Shown here piece after piece: positions 51,423 to 61,657 of a DNA stretch of 64,000 nucleotides. Source of the stretch: Sycon ciliatum. Its lineage: Eukaryota; Porifera; Calcarea; Leucosolenida; Sycettidae. Location: NCBI RefSeq assembly GCF_964019385.1, contig NC_088643.1:1319355-1383354 (forward strand), written 5' to 3'. Positions within the stretch are counted from its first letter, which is position 1; every line of letters starts with the position of its first letter. Under the pieces are notes generated by a model. The model was given only the letters and a program-made list of their open reading frames with translations. It searched no databases and was not told where the DNA came from. The translations under genes were made by a program, and so were the position numbers.

Positions 51423-51580
51423 GTAACGTCTCTGAAACCATCGAAGCAATCGTGGAGCGCAAGGTCTCCGGAGTTATAGCTGACGTTGGTGACGCAGATG
51501 TCGCCAATGACTCGCGTTCTCTGCTTCCTGCTCCGCTCGCCGCGCTCGGGGTAGAATGGCAGGATTCAGCGTGGTGAAGT

Positions 51581-51829
51581 ACACTGAAACAGGCGATCGG
51601 CGAGGGCAGCTTTCCTGCCCGAATTATTCAAACTGAAGAGCGAGAGTTCGCTGCGGAGACGCAGAACCGTCATGGCGCGAATTTCACTGACAGTAAAGGC
51701 AGCCATGGCTCCCGACAACAAGGATGAGAACGAGGCAAAGCACAAGGATGAGAACGAGCAAAATACAAACTGTGAAACACTGAAACAGGCGATCGGCGAG
51801 GGCAGCTTTCCTGCCCGAATTATTCAAAC
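51581..51829 (+). repeat. 52-bp direct repeat pair
   Basis: 51581-51632 is repeated exactly at 51778-51829 (acactgaaacaggcgatcgg...). A shorter repeat caaggatgagaacgag lies between (51719, 51742). The repeat also contains ggcagctttcctgcc, a small inverted repeat. Confidence 0.8.
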
Positions 51830-51961
51830 CCAAGAGAACTGTGAAACACAATGATCTGACAAGAGTGATCCACACACAGAACGGATCGAAATTATAATGA
51901 CTAAAACACTACGAGCAAGCAAGAATGATCGTGGCACAGAACGGATCGAAAATTAATAATA

Positions 51962-52553
51962 GTGAGGTTTTGCATTCCGAATTTCGGTACAGCCTTCTTC
52001 GGTCATTTGTCGAACATCAAAATGTCGAATTTTCGCACCAACGTTTGTTTTGCAAGTCGAAAATGATGTGTTTTCATTTCGTGAGCCCCAGCATCAGCAA
52101 CGTCCTGTCCCGTGCTCCTTTTCTTGCTGATTCCAACGAACTTTGATCGCCCAAAGAGTCGAGGGCCAAACCTGCCTCCTCAGTCGCCTCAGAAAAACCA
52201 ACTGGCAACTCCATGGCCAAGTCAAATTTTATGCGTGTCGCCATAGTCTTTTCAGCCACACAGATGACGGTGAGGACACTCCCGGCGAAAGAGAGTCGAC
52301 AGGCAGTGGAGAGGAGCAATCAGAGGTAGCTGACGATGCTATGTCGCCAAAGACGCCTGCCAAGCGAGGCCGAGATAAGAAACCTCTTTGAATAAATCAC
52401 GCGCTAGCGCTCTTCTACAAGAAAATGCATCCGAAAAATATTTTCGGCAAAGTGAGCTTTTTCCGAACAAACACGCCGAATCTTCGTGTGCATTTTCGAC
52501 CTCGCTCCCACGTGCCGAATCTTTTTGCCGAATTTCGGAATGCAAAACCTCTC
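51962..52553. mobile_element. 592-bp TA-flanked MITE with an internal ORF
   Basis: Inverse ends GAGGTTTTGCATTCCGAA, flanked by TA (51960-51961, 52554-52555). Inside, 52143-52391 (+) is open and reads DDGEDTPGERESTGSGEEQS and then SPKTPAKRGRDKK before a stop, with an acidic-then-basic bias like a nuclear protein exon. It may be captured host sequence; no family recognised. Confidence 0.75.
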
Positions 52554-52628
52554 TATTCTAGCAGAGCAAACTCTAGCAAGACATGCAACGATGCATCCCA
52601 CCCACGTTGAGCTACAAGCAAACGTCAT

Positions 52629-52738
52629 CATAACGCCGCCACACGCTTTCCACATCGGAGGCGAGCGACACGCATGAACTCCACACGCCGCGCGCCGCCG
52701 CACGCTTTCCACATCGGAGGCGAGCGACACACATGAAC
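52629..52738 (+). repeat. Two-copy tandem repeat (about 58 bp)
   Basis: cacgctttccacatcggagg and the following gcgagcgacac...catgaac occur twice, about 58 bp apart. Confidence 0.75.
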
Positions 52739-53260
52739 GCCGGTTACTTTAGCATGACACGTTGAGTGCCCACGACCAATGCCGCCTACGTTGAGCGTCG
52801 CGCATGAATGAATGATTATGTCCCGTTGAGTGCCACGCGCGTTGAATGACACAGTCATGCCACGACGCATAGAGTACCATGTGAGCATGCACCAAGGCGT
52901 GTGACCGACATGGATACCGTGGTGTCCAGCGCACGTGACTGTTGCCAGCAGCAAAGCATGAGCATGCATGTGCAGTAAAGCGCAGGCAATCATAGCATGC
53001 AGCATAGTTTGAGTGGTAGCACGAAGCAGCCGCGTGCACCTATTAATGTGCATTATTACTATATAAATGCTACAGTAATACATGTCAAACAAGTAACGTA
53101 GTTGCGTGATGTCTGTGGCCTTCATCCTATTCATATCACAACTTGGTGCTCTTACTAGTACAGTTTATTGGACATTTGAAACCCTTTCACTGCGGCGGTT
53201 ATTACGAGTTTTCAGGCAGCTTGATGACGTAGGAACGAGGTTGCGTACATCTACTGTATA
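52739..53260 (+). other. No feature recognised
   Basis: About 520 bp with repeated cgttgagtgcc / gcatgc words (52760-52990) but no clear repeat unit and no supported frame. Confidence 0.4.
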
Positions 53261-53610
53261 ACACCTTTATTTCGGTGTAATTTAAATTTCGGTAACTTCG
53301 GTACTGGTCCTGGATCACCTAATTTAACATTACACCTAAATTTTCCGAAATACCAAAAATATGTAAAAATCATGAAAATCAGTGTCAAATTAAAAAAAAT
53401 CAACTTGTATATGTACTGGTATACCGGTAGTACATTGTACATACATAACATGTACCGGTATTATGTGGAGCCTTTTGGCCTTGGCGGAGATATTAGTGCA
53501 AGAGCGTTTTTTTTTTTTTTTTTTGGTGCCATGCATACTGAATTTATCCTTACACCGAAAGGTCAGGGGTTGGCTTTTACCGAAATTTTACAACACCGAA
53601 AATAAGGTGA
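53261..53610. mobile_element. About 350-bp MITE (CACCTTATTTCGGTG ends)
   Basis: The left end caccttTATTTCGGTG...aaatttcggtaa and the right end are imperfect inverse copies over about 35 bp. Flanks tata/tata suggest a TA target. It includes a T17 run at about 53508. Confidence 0.7.
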
Positions 53611-53687
53611 TATACAGTACTCTCTGCTATGTAGTCACTTGAGTGAGTGAAGACTACTTTAAGATAATTAAAATTATTAAATAATTT

Positions 53688-54164
53688 ACAATAAAAATAG
53701 AACTGTTCTTCTAGCGCTCACAACATGTACAACAATAACAAGCAGATAGCTGTACGTGTGTGTTTAGAAGATCAGCGAGAATCAGTAAAAACAGGAGACT
53801 GCAACTGTCATCGCGCGTAGGTAGGTCTACGCGGCATGGCGCCTACGTTATTACGGCTACATCATACATGCGGCTGACACAAGCAATTAATTATTTAGCA
53901 AACCATGCATGCTGATTGCATGCCAAGTGTGCAGCGCGCGCACAGCATGCCACGTCTCGACCGCTCTTGCTTATTGTGCAAAGGGTCTATTAACGAGTTA
54001 CGTAGGCGCCATGCCGCGTAGACCTACCTACGCGCGATCACCGTTGCAGTCTCCTGTTTTTACTGATTCTCGCTGATCTTCAAAACACACACGTACAGCT
54101 ATCTGCTTGTTATTGTTGTTTATGTTGTGAGAGCTAGAGGAACAGTTCTATTTTATTGTATTCT
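53688..54164. repeat. Foldback element with about 170-bp arms
   Basis: Arms 53688-53860 and 53994-54164 are near-perfect inverse copies, including the words cgcgtaggtaggtctacgcg and aggcgccatgc. About 130 bp of centre. It could form a 170-bp hairpin. It lies about 190 bp before the OTUD3-like ATG. Confidence 0.85.
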
Positions 54165-54353
54165 TTTCAAGTTGAGCATTCGTCTTCCACTCTATCGTGA
54201 TAACTGGCATACTGATTAGGCAGTGCTAGTAATAGCAACATCCACTGTCTGTTTCGAGTAGTACTGTAGTCTCAGTCTGTGTCATCCGAAGAGCAGGATT
54301 GCCTTGTCGTCGTGCATACCGCAGTAGCTGCTGTCCGACACATTTTGATCAGA

Positions 54354-54556
54354 ATGGCAAAGAAAAAACAATCCTAAAGTAAGCGTCACAAGGAGGTGGG
54401 ACGTAAGCGAGAGGAGCGCTCGGCAAAGCCAGCTTTGAAACATGAGAGACAAAGCAAGAGAGAAAACTACCTGGAAGAGGACGATGTTGAATTCATCAGC
54501 TTTGCTAACCAGCTGCAGGCAAAAGGCTTGAAAATCAAGGATGTCCCGGGAGATGG
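54354..54556 (+). pseudogene. OTUD3-like deubiquitinase exon 1
   Basis: ATG at 54354 begins MAKKKQS, then TAA (codon 8), then, in the same frame, a K/R-rich N-terminus ([18 protein letters not shown]) and [26 protein letters not shown] up to donor gtaagt. This matches OTUD3 [22 protein letters not shown]. The Gly codon is split by the intron. The stop near the start, with no later ATG in the exon, argues for a dead copy. Confidence 0.85.
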
Positions 54557-54721
54557 GTAAGTACGCAGTGCAAATTGTGCACAATCAATGTACTACAGTG
54601 TATAGTGTGCATGGTATCCGGTACGCTGAAGCAAAACCAAGAGTAGATTTTTGTCATGGTGCAAATAATCCCTGGAAATAGCGCTGGTCTCTGTTATAAT
54701 ATCAGCCTATTCAATATCACC

Positions 54722-54761
54722 TTCTCTGATGAGCCTTATGAAGGCGAAACAGCTGTCAGGA
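54722..54761 (+). ncRNA. Hammerhead motif in OTUD3-like intron 1
   Basis: Core CUGAUGA, stem II GCCUU/AAGGC (5 bp, loop AUG), core GAAA, stem III ACA-GC-UGU, cleavage site C at 54757. Stem I is weaker (UUCU/AGGA, 4 bp with one G-U). The short stem III is like Penelope-type hammerheads; the flanks show no other Penelope trace. Confidence 0.7.
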
Positions 54762-55228
54762 AGAATTTCAGTATCTACCTTCCTTGTATTGCTGTTGGTG
54801 TGTGTATTGGCTACCGAGGTAGCAGTGAGTCAGCTGTGAGAGCGCATGGAGGAGAGGGGAGGAAGAGTTCTTTACATTTTATTGGCCGAATAGTACCGTT
54901 CACCATTTGAAATTGAGTAGAGTGGTTGTTGGAAAAAGAAAGGAGAGTAGATGATAGTTTCCGAACGCAGATCTACCAGTTTCGGTAGAACGTCGATTTT
55001 ACTGTACGATAATATTATGATATTTTGTGGGAAACAGCTCTCATGGTCCCACAAGGACAGAAATGCCGTACCTCTACCGACTTCTACCAGCCTCAAACCT
55101 GGTAGAGCCGGTAGAGGAAAGCAGAATCTACCATTTGGTGTAGAAAAAAACCCAACACATCTACCGAATATCCATCAGTTCGAGGGAAAGTTGCAAACGG
55201 GAAAGGTCTGAAGAAAAAAGTTGACTGT
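54762..55228 (+). other. OTUD3-like intron 1, left part
   Basis: Repeated ctaccag/tctaccg words (about 54970-55175) suggest an unclassified element. No coding region recognised. Confidence 0.4.
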
Positions 55229-55284
55229 CACCACCAGGACTCGAACCATGGACCCTGGCTTAAGAACATCTACCATGCTGGATA
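55229..55284 (-). repeat. Possible tRNA-derived SINE head
   Basis: On the minus strand 55247-55237 reads GGTTCGAGTCC, a perfect B-box of a pol III promoter, preceded by cttaagccagggtcc, like an anticodon arm. The left part is cut by the MITE end at 55285. A decayed tRNA is the alternative. Confidence 0.4.
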
Positions 55285-56794
55285 GGCCCGGGCGGACAAT
55301 GCTAGTTATTTTGCGTGATAATGCCAATGGCAATGCCAGAAAAACTGTATCATAATGCTACTTATAATGCTGCTGTTCCTCTGTAATGCCAGCAATTCAC
55401 CAGCAGTAAGTATGAAAAATGGCTTGGTTTGGGCAGTATTGTGCACGTTTCGTAGTTCTACGTAGACAGCATGGAAAATACTAATCATGATCATAATGCT
55501 TATTGTATGCTGCTATTGCTTCATACAATCCCTTGCACCTAGCTGTCCAGCGAGGAAAGTCTCGAGTGGAGGTCTCTCGATCTGCTCGCTCATTCGCCTG
55601 GCATTCAGTAGCACTTCATCGCCAAGGACTTCAATGCAAAACAGTTTTCACACTGCGCTTCAAGGCTTTTTCCTCGTGAACTTGCTGCAAACGTATGAGC
55701 TCTGCTGCGCGTGTTCCCTTTGTGTGAGGCCCAGAAACAGCTAGTATCTCCGTACTTCGATTGGCTGGATCGATGTCGTCCAGGTTCTCCTCACTATCGC
55801 CATCACGACTCTAACTGGACACGATTTCTTCACCATTTTCCGCAAGCAGCAGCTAGGGCAGAAATTTCGCCATCCCTGAGTGTAGCAGATGGAATCCGTT
55901 TGATCAGCTCAAAAACTCTTCGTTGTGACTAGAGGAGTAGCAGGGAATATTCTACCGGAAGCCCTTTGATTTCCTTGACTGCTGAAACCCTTCCGGCCAT
56001 GACTGCTACTTGTTCAAACAAGCTAGGTTCTCTTTGGTTCCACTTCACTGCACTCGACCGTCCACGCGACACAACCTTTTTACAAAACATCATTTTTCTC
56101 AAAAAAATGATTTTCACCCTAACTATAAGTAACTAAGCCTGGTTTTCGCAGAAGTAAGGGCCATTTGAGTATAATGCCACTTTTGTGGAAATGTAGTCGG
56201 TCTTTGCTAATTCGTTTCAAATTCAATGTATCTCTTAGTTGTCGTCACCCGTCCTCTATAGTTTTACCTCGTTCTGGCGCCCATTTCCTTAAATCCCCTC
56301 TCTTCAGTTTATCTGTGCAATGGAACAAACTTCCAGAACGCATCCGCTGCGTTCAGTCCTCTGTCAATTTTCGCATTGCTCTAAAGGCTCATTACTCTCA
56401 GCATAGATATTCTCTGACTGGAATTCCGAACTTTTCCGTTTGAGAAATTTTTTTCCTTGAAATTAATCCTTGCTGGGTTTTTTTCATCTAAATGTCCCGC
56501 TATTATCTGCAGAGGTGATTTCTTCCCTCGTCGATTTCTTTCCTGCTTTTATACCTCGATATTTAGGTACTTGTTTCTTTCTTCCCATGCTTCATCTTCC
56601 ACTCTCCTCTCCCCCATTTCCCCATTTTTCTTGCGATATTTATGTGGGAGACTTCCGTGATAAGCATCCATTTGCTTTTGGAGAATCCTTTTAAATAAAT
56701 ACAATACAAAATAGTGTTATAATGCTAGCATAGTGCCCGTTGCAAATCGCACACTATAATGCTACTTATTATGCTAGCAGTATCCGCCCAGGCC
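55285..56794. mobile_element. 1.5-kb TA-flanked MITE carrying nested insertions
   Basis: Ends GGCCCGGGCGGACAATGCTAG and the inverse of CTAGCAGTATCCGCCCAGGCC match with few differences, flanked by TA (55283-55284, 56795-56796). Interior edges have the usual ataatgc words; the middle (about 55500-56720) is foreign sequence including a LINE tail. The 55520-56130 part has no recognised feature. Confidence 0.78.
56190..56720 (+). pseudogene. CR1/L2-like LINE C-terminal fragment nested in MITE
   Basis: Reads LLIRFKFNVSLSC, then LFSLSVQWNKLPERIRCVQS, SSVNFRIALKAHY and a stop near 56443: the FS...WN.LP..IR tail of CR1/L2 ORF2. A pyrimidine-rich UTR follows, ending ttttaaataaatacaataca at about 56710. 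Confidence 0.75.
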
Positions 56795-56872
56795 TAATGC
56801 TGGATGACATAAATGTGCCAGCATTTGAAAAAAATTGGGCCCTCTATTGTAGTATTGAATAGTGTCTTCATG

Positions 56873-57398
56873 TATACCCTGGTGTTGATGTGTCATCCTT
56901 GTTGTCAATACCGCTACCCGCATCAGTATACCCTGGTGTTGATGTGTCATCCTTGTTGTCAATACCGCTACCTGCATCAGTATACCCTGGTGTTGATGTT
57001 TCATCCTTGTTATCAATACCGCTACCTGCATCAGTATACCCTGGTGTTGATGTGTCATCCTTGTTGTCAATACCGCTACCTGCATCAGTATACGCTGGTG
57101 TTGATGTGTCATCCTTGTTGTCTATACCGCTACCTGCATCAGTATACTCTGGTGTTGATGTGTCATCCTTGTTGTCAATACCGCTACCTGCATCAGTATA
57201 CCCTGGTGTGGATGTGTCATCCTTGTTGTCAATACCGCTACCTGCATCAGTATACGCTGGTGTTGATGTGTCATCCTTCGTATCAATACCGCTACCTGCA
57301 TCAGTATACCCTGGTGTTGAAGTGTCATCCTTGTTGTCAATACCGCTACCTGCATCAGTATACCCTGGTGTTGATGTGTAATCCTTGTTGTCGATTCA
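56873..57398. repeat. 54-bp minisatellite, about 9.7 units
   Basis: Units of 54 bp (tataccctggtgttgatgtg...gctacctgcatcag) in near-perfect tandem. As 54 is divisible by 3, all units keep frame and give false open frames of 18-residue repeats in several frames on both strands. It lies in intron 1 of the OTUD3-like gene, about 25 bp before exon 2. Confidence 0.92.
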
Positions 57399-57422
57399 CA
57401 TTGTTGTCACTGGTACCTTCAG

Positions 57423-57521
57423 GAATTGTCTGTTCCGCGCGCTGGCAGATCAATTGGACGGCGACAGGGCAAGGCACGACCAACACAGGCAAGAAACTGT
57501 CCACAACATGATTGACCACCG
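57423..57521 (+). pseudogene. OTUD3-like deubiquitinase exon 2 (truncated)
   Basis: The acceptor taccttcag is followed by G completing the split Gly codon, then NCLFRALADQLDGDRARHDQ, HRQETVHNMIDHR. With exon 1 this gives the OTU catalytic box D-G-N-C-L-F, matching OTUD3 (DGNCLFRALGDQLEG, HRQETVDYMI). At about 57521 it joins HAT-array sequence (cgccaagtagtgag), so the catalytic His and the rest of the domain are missing. Confidence 0.88.
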
Positions 57522-57589
57522 CCAAGTAGTGAGAGCTTTATTTCATTAGCCAATGCCTTCCTGAAGCCGTAGAGCCGTCACTTGTCAAT

Positions 57590-57690
57590 GACCAGTAGTG
57601 GTATTAATTTTCTTACCATCGGATGCCTCAACAGTGATATACACAACTCTTAAGAGGGCTGATAACGGGATAAGTGAAAAGGAAAAGAAA
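57590..57690 (-). repeat. LINE 3' tail, antisense, copy 4
   Basis: As 11055-11170; reverse complement of the LINE end at 50165-50280. Confidence 0.73.
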
Positions 57691-57821
57691 AGAAAACTAG
57701 ACAATATTTGATTGAGAATGCAGTGATCCATGTGGATGGTTTTTGTTATTTGCCAGGTGTGTGAGGGGTATGATGACCGTGGTCTGTTGTTGTGTGCCTG
57801 TATTGCTATGATGTCAAGCAG

Positions 57822-57947
57822 AAGAATGGCAAGAAGAGATGCTCCCATCCGCAGTACGGCCGAAAGAAGAAGAGCAAGCCGGCACCGGCACGGAAGAGAA
57901 AAGATTTCGCTGCGCGTGTCCTGACCCGGCTGGAGAAGGATAAAAGT
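57822..57947 (+). pseudogene. p300/CBP-like HAT exon E, copy 4
   Basis: 126 bp, open: KNGKKRCSHPQYGRKKKSKP, then DFAARVLTRLEKDKS; donor gtaggt. No lesion in this exon, and without the 33-bp upstream duplication of copies 1, 3 and 5. Confidence 0.72.
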
Positions 57948-58982
57948 GTAGGTCCATGGTTTCATTCTTTCTTTGCATTGCGTTAACCTGTGTCTCGTGG
58001 AGTGCGACGACTGGTTTGATTGCAAATGCATGTTTTAGATTTGTTTCTAACTTGATTGTTTCTTCGGAGTTGAATATCATGAGCAAGAAATCAGCTTTAG
58101 TGCAGCCCTTCACAATCAAAATCTAGATGAACAGTTATGATATTCTTCTCAAAAGCCATATTTAGCCATTTTACCCACAAAATGGCCCACATGGGAAATT
58201 TCGTAATCAATAATTTGGTCGAAATTCGCAATTGTGGGAGAATCATGCACCGTTGGGAAGGGAAAGCCGTGCATGAGACATGCTTTAGTATAGGGCTGAA
58301 ATCTCGACTATTCAAATATTCGTTAATTTAGCTTTGCAGAATGAACATTTGTGAGGTAACGAATGTTAGAACTGAAATTTTTTTCCCAATATGCTCGACA
58401 CAAATGTTTTATTACAATCAGCGTACAACCGTACTGAGCCATCTGACAGCGTTTCTGGGGCGATGTTGCTCTCAACGGAGAGCGAAGCAAGGTCGCTGAA
58501 GGTTGTCATGTCAATGGCGTTGGTTTCCTCCTTGAAGTATACTTTTTGCCTGTATCATGTGGCGGGTATTCATGCCCTTGTCAGAACTCTGACGATTTGC
58601 GTGAATTATCAATCAAGAACATTTGTTCGTTGGTTCGTTCGTTAGAGTCAAGAACGTTCGATTGCTGAGAAATTGTGTTCGTTTCAGTCCTACAGTTTAG
58701 GTTATCGCAATACTCTCTCTATTTACAGTGCAAGCCTGGCATTGGGTGAGGCAAGTTTGCGACGTACACACTATAAGGCTATCAGAACATACAGCTTCAT
58801 CTGTGGACCACAGGTGATTGCAAATTACGACACGCTCTCTGTCGTCCTTTGATTATGAAAGGTGGCTATCGAAAACGTATGCCCTTGTATCTGAATATTA
58901 AAATGAATTTCCGCACGTAACATTCGATGTTTGAAAATGGCTTATTTTTTGTAGAGTATATTGGTGTGTCATCATGGTACTG
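57948..58982 (+). other. E-F intron (left part), copy 4
   Basis: Intron as in copies 1 and 3, but with a deletion near 58425 (shared with copy 5 at about 63437) that removes about 170 bp of the antisense-frame region. Confidence 0.5.
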
Positions 58983-59181
58983 AAGTTGGCTGCTCCAACG
59001 AGGAGCACACGCTTCTTGCCGAACTTGACACTTGACTGACTCACGATTGCCATCCGGAGCACACGTGGAGCACGTTGCACCTTCCGCTCGGCAAACCTGA
59101 AAGAAAGCACCACTGCCTGCTCAATACACAGTGTGTCAAGTTCGACAAGAAGTTTGTGCTCCTCGTTGGAGCAACCAACTT
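58983..59181. mobile_element. 199-bp MITE, copy 4
   Basis: Same TIR element as 12705-12903. Confidence 0.8.
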
Positions 59182-59769
59182 CATGACTAGTACCGCCAAA
59201 GTCGCAACTTCTAAGTTCATAATGGGATTAGTTTGTAAAATTATTGCCTTTGGGTGTTACTCTTTTATTGAAACCATTTCTTGTTGAACCTTCTACTAGT
59301 GCCTTAGTTTATGCCCCAGCTGTTACGCTGTCATCACACTACGGTACAAAGCGCTGTGTCTACATCCACATAAGGTTTTGGTCGGTTGTCATGATGATCC
59401 ATGTATGAAGTGAAAGCGGGAGCAGAAGAAACGGGAAACGTAGACGTGGTGGGGAGTGGGCCACTTTTTGTATAAAAGGGTGTATCTCCCACAGTCTGTT
59501 TCCAAGCGACCTTGTACGTGCGAATCTTCAAATTTCTCCAAAACGTGACCGCGTGTACTGGTCAAGAACTGTGCCTGTTTGATGACACGACTAGCGGTTT
59601 TGGATTTTTCACTGTGGACGCAGACGTAAGGGGAAGCCAGAGAACGAAGTGTGATGGCGGCCTTACTAGCTCCTTGGGTGTTGCTGGTATTATCGCCTAC
59701 GCTGATTTCTTGTATTCGTTGCTGCCAAAATTTCCTTACATTAGCTTTATTCTTGTTCCTTTTGGCCAG

Positions 59770-60052
59770 GCATTCTTCACCATCACGCTGATTTCTTCAT
59801 AAAAGATTGCCAACCTTAAACCCATGCAGGAGGATGTGGCCGAGCAGCAAAGCAGCAATGTGATGGAGAGTCGGGATTCAATTCTTGCGTACTTTCGTAA
59901 GAATCATCTCGAGTTTACAACTTTGCTGCACGCGCAGTACGCTACACTGTGCATGCTCATCGAGCTGCAAAGCCAGTGCAATAATCGGCTACCGCTGCAA
60001 TACCTGCATGGCTGAAATTATTGGAAGTCGTTTCCATTGCCCAGTGTGTGAC
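59770..60052 (+). pseudogene. p300/CBP-like HAT exon F, copy 4 (stop and frameshift)
   Basis: Reads AFFTITLISS then TAA (59800-59802). A further 2-bp loss at SQCN-(V)-IG (about 59981) shifts the ZZ part. Donor gtaagt kept. Confidence 0.87.
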
Positions 60053-60403
60053 GTAAGTTTGCATATTCCTATTGGCCACTGTATGTTTTCCAGATTTTTG
60101 TTCGTATTTTTTGTCTCAAGTTCTCTTAGTTCTTCTAGAGAAGACTGGACGTACACGATAGAATTTTTAATCCACATGACTGTAGTTTCTTCTGTACAAC
60201 ATGCAACACCTGCAGATTGCAGGTTCTTTACTCACCAGTAGTGTCCAGATCTGCCTCCATTCTGCATCTGATTGCTGTTTTGTACGTGTTTGTGTTTTGT
60301 ACGTGTTTGTCCCTCCATATGCTAGGATTATGACCTGTGTGCTAAGTGCCATCAGGAACGCGGCCATTATCACCCGATGGAGCAACATGGTCGGCGGTGA
60401 TTA

Positions 60404-60635
60404 AAGCTTTGAAGCCAATGAAGGTAACGGTTTTACTAAAATCCTTAGCCTCGCTGTTCGTGGAGCGGAACAGCAGTCTGTACTATTCAGTGGAGATGGG
60501 CTTGTTGAGGACAAGGTTATCATTTTGTTTGCTTAGATGGGCCGTCGCGTGTTTCAGAGGATGCCGTGCATCATACAGTGACAGGCGGCGGTTGAACTCG
60601 TTTGTTGCCCAGTGTCGCCAGACTGAGTAGGCCCA
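60404..60635 (+). pseudogene. Non-LTR RT tail fragment in array copy 4
   Basis: Near-identical to 25600-25830 (LKSLASLFVERNSSLYYS; MGLLRTRLSFCLLRWAVACF). Ends close to the breakpoint with copy 5. Confidence 0.7.
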
Positions 60636-60649
60636 TGGCGGTAAATTGT

Positions 60650-60697
60650 GTACTGGGTGTTTTCTTGCTCTCTGTTCTTTGCGTATTTTCATTGTAG
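60650..60697 (+). other. Array breakpoint: copy 4 post-F sequence joined to copy 5 B-C intron end
   Basis: Up to gtactgggtgtttt it follows the post-F region (compare 25850-25866). From cttgctctctgttct it follows the intron end before exon C (compare 17071-17103). Exons A and B and the CT tract are skipped. Confidence 0.75.
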
Positions 60698-60977
60698 GCG
60701 TTTATACCTTTCGTATCTGGACAGTGTCCATTTCTTCCGGCCAAAGCAGTTGCGTACTCAAGTGTATTATGAGCTGCTTATCGCCTATAAGGACTATGTA
60801 GCAAAGCGAGGCTTTGTCGCTGTTAACCTTTGGGCATGCCCTCCTGGGAAAAACCAAGACTATATTTTCAACTGTCATCCACCTGGGCAAAGGATACTCA
60901 CACAACAGCTTCTAAAACCGTGGTACAAGACAAAGCTGGACAGTGCAGTTGCTCGAAAAGTTGTTATCAAGTTTCGC
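60698..60977 (+). pseudogene. p300/CBP-like HAT exon C, copy 5 (intact exon)
   Basis: 280 bp, fully open: LYLSYLDSVHFFRPKQLRTQ, AYKDYVAKRGFVAVNLWACP, IFNCHPPGQRILTQ, LKPWYKTKLDSAVARKVVIK, FR; donor gtaagt. The best-preserved exon C, keeping the Trp and Tyr that correspond to p300 W1436 and Y1467. It shows the ancestral reading frame damaged in copies 1-3. Confidence 0.9.
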
Positions 60978-61657
60978 GTAAGTGCTCTAAATCAACTCAT
61001 TTTCGCTGGCAATTTTATTTCGCTGATTCCGCCGCTTGGTGCCAATTGGCCAAAGTTAACCGCAGGCCAAAATTTGTCATCGAGGCAAATGATGCATAAT
61101 TCAGCCATGGCTGCACGTGAGGGCAACAACTATTAAACGATCTTTTCTAAATCGGCCAAAGTTTCTCACCGGCCAAAATTTGTTGATTTCCAGAGTAGCA
61201 AGAGTAGTTACCTGCCACCGATACCTCATCCAAAGGGTATCAAACAACATGGGAGTACATACAGATTATCCAAGTGTAACGAAAGGGTATCCAACGCACA
61301 CATGTATAAATGTACACTACATAGTACCTTCCGTTACAATTTGAAACTTCATGACAATTTGAATCAACTTCATGACATCTTTCTAATGCTTCTGATCTGT
61401 GAATCTATGTGAATGAGCATGCAGACATTTGTATGGATAAGTAGTAATTCCGCACGGTACATTTCAAACAAGGATATTGTACTATACTGTTCAAACTAGC
61501 TACACGCCGTACTGCTCTAGCTTATAGGTTGTTCTCCGATAAATCGACTGTTAGCGTAGCAGTTAACCGTTAAGGTGAAAACCGTAGCCGTTTGATCCCT
61601 ATTGTTATACTGGCAATCTAATGTTGTTTATCCTTTCTCACTTTTTTGATCTTTCAG
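60978..61657 (+). other. C-D intron, copy 5
   Basis: About 680 bp; resembles copy 1 more than copies 2/3 (shares the shortened segment around acgaaagggtatccaacgc). Confidence 0.55.

Noticed and set aside
54282-54584. 100-residue minus-strand frame over OTUD3-like exon 1
   Set aside because: It is the antisense of the exon; the sense strand matches OTUD3 and has a fitting donor.
56873-57398. CRISPR array
   Set aside because: Units are contiguous and near-identical with no variable spacers; the setting is eukaryotic.
56813-57511. Frames of 163 and 232 residues with 18-residue repeats
   Set aside because: A 54-bp minisatellite keeps all frames open; no start context, no flanking coding sequence, and it sits in an intron just before exon 2.
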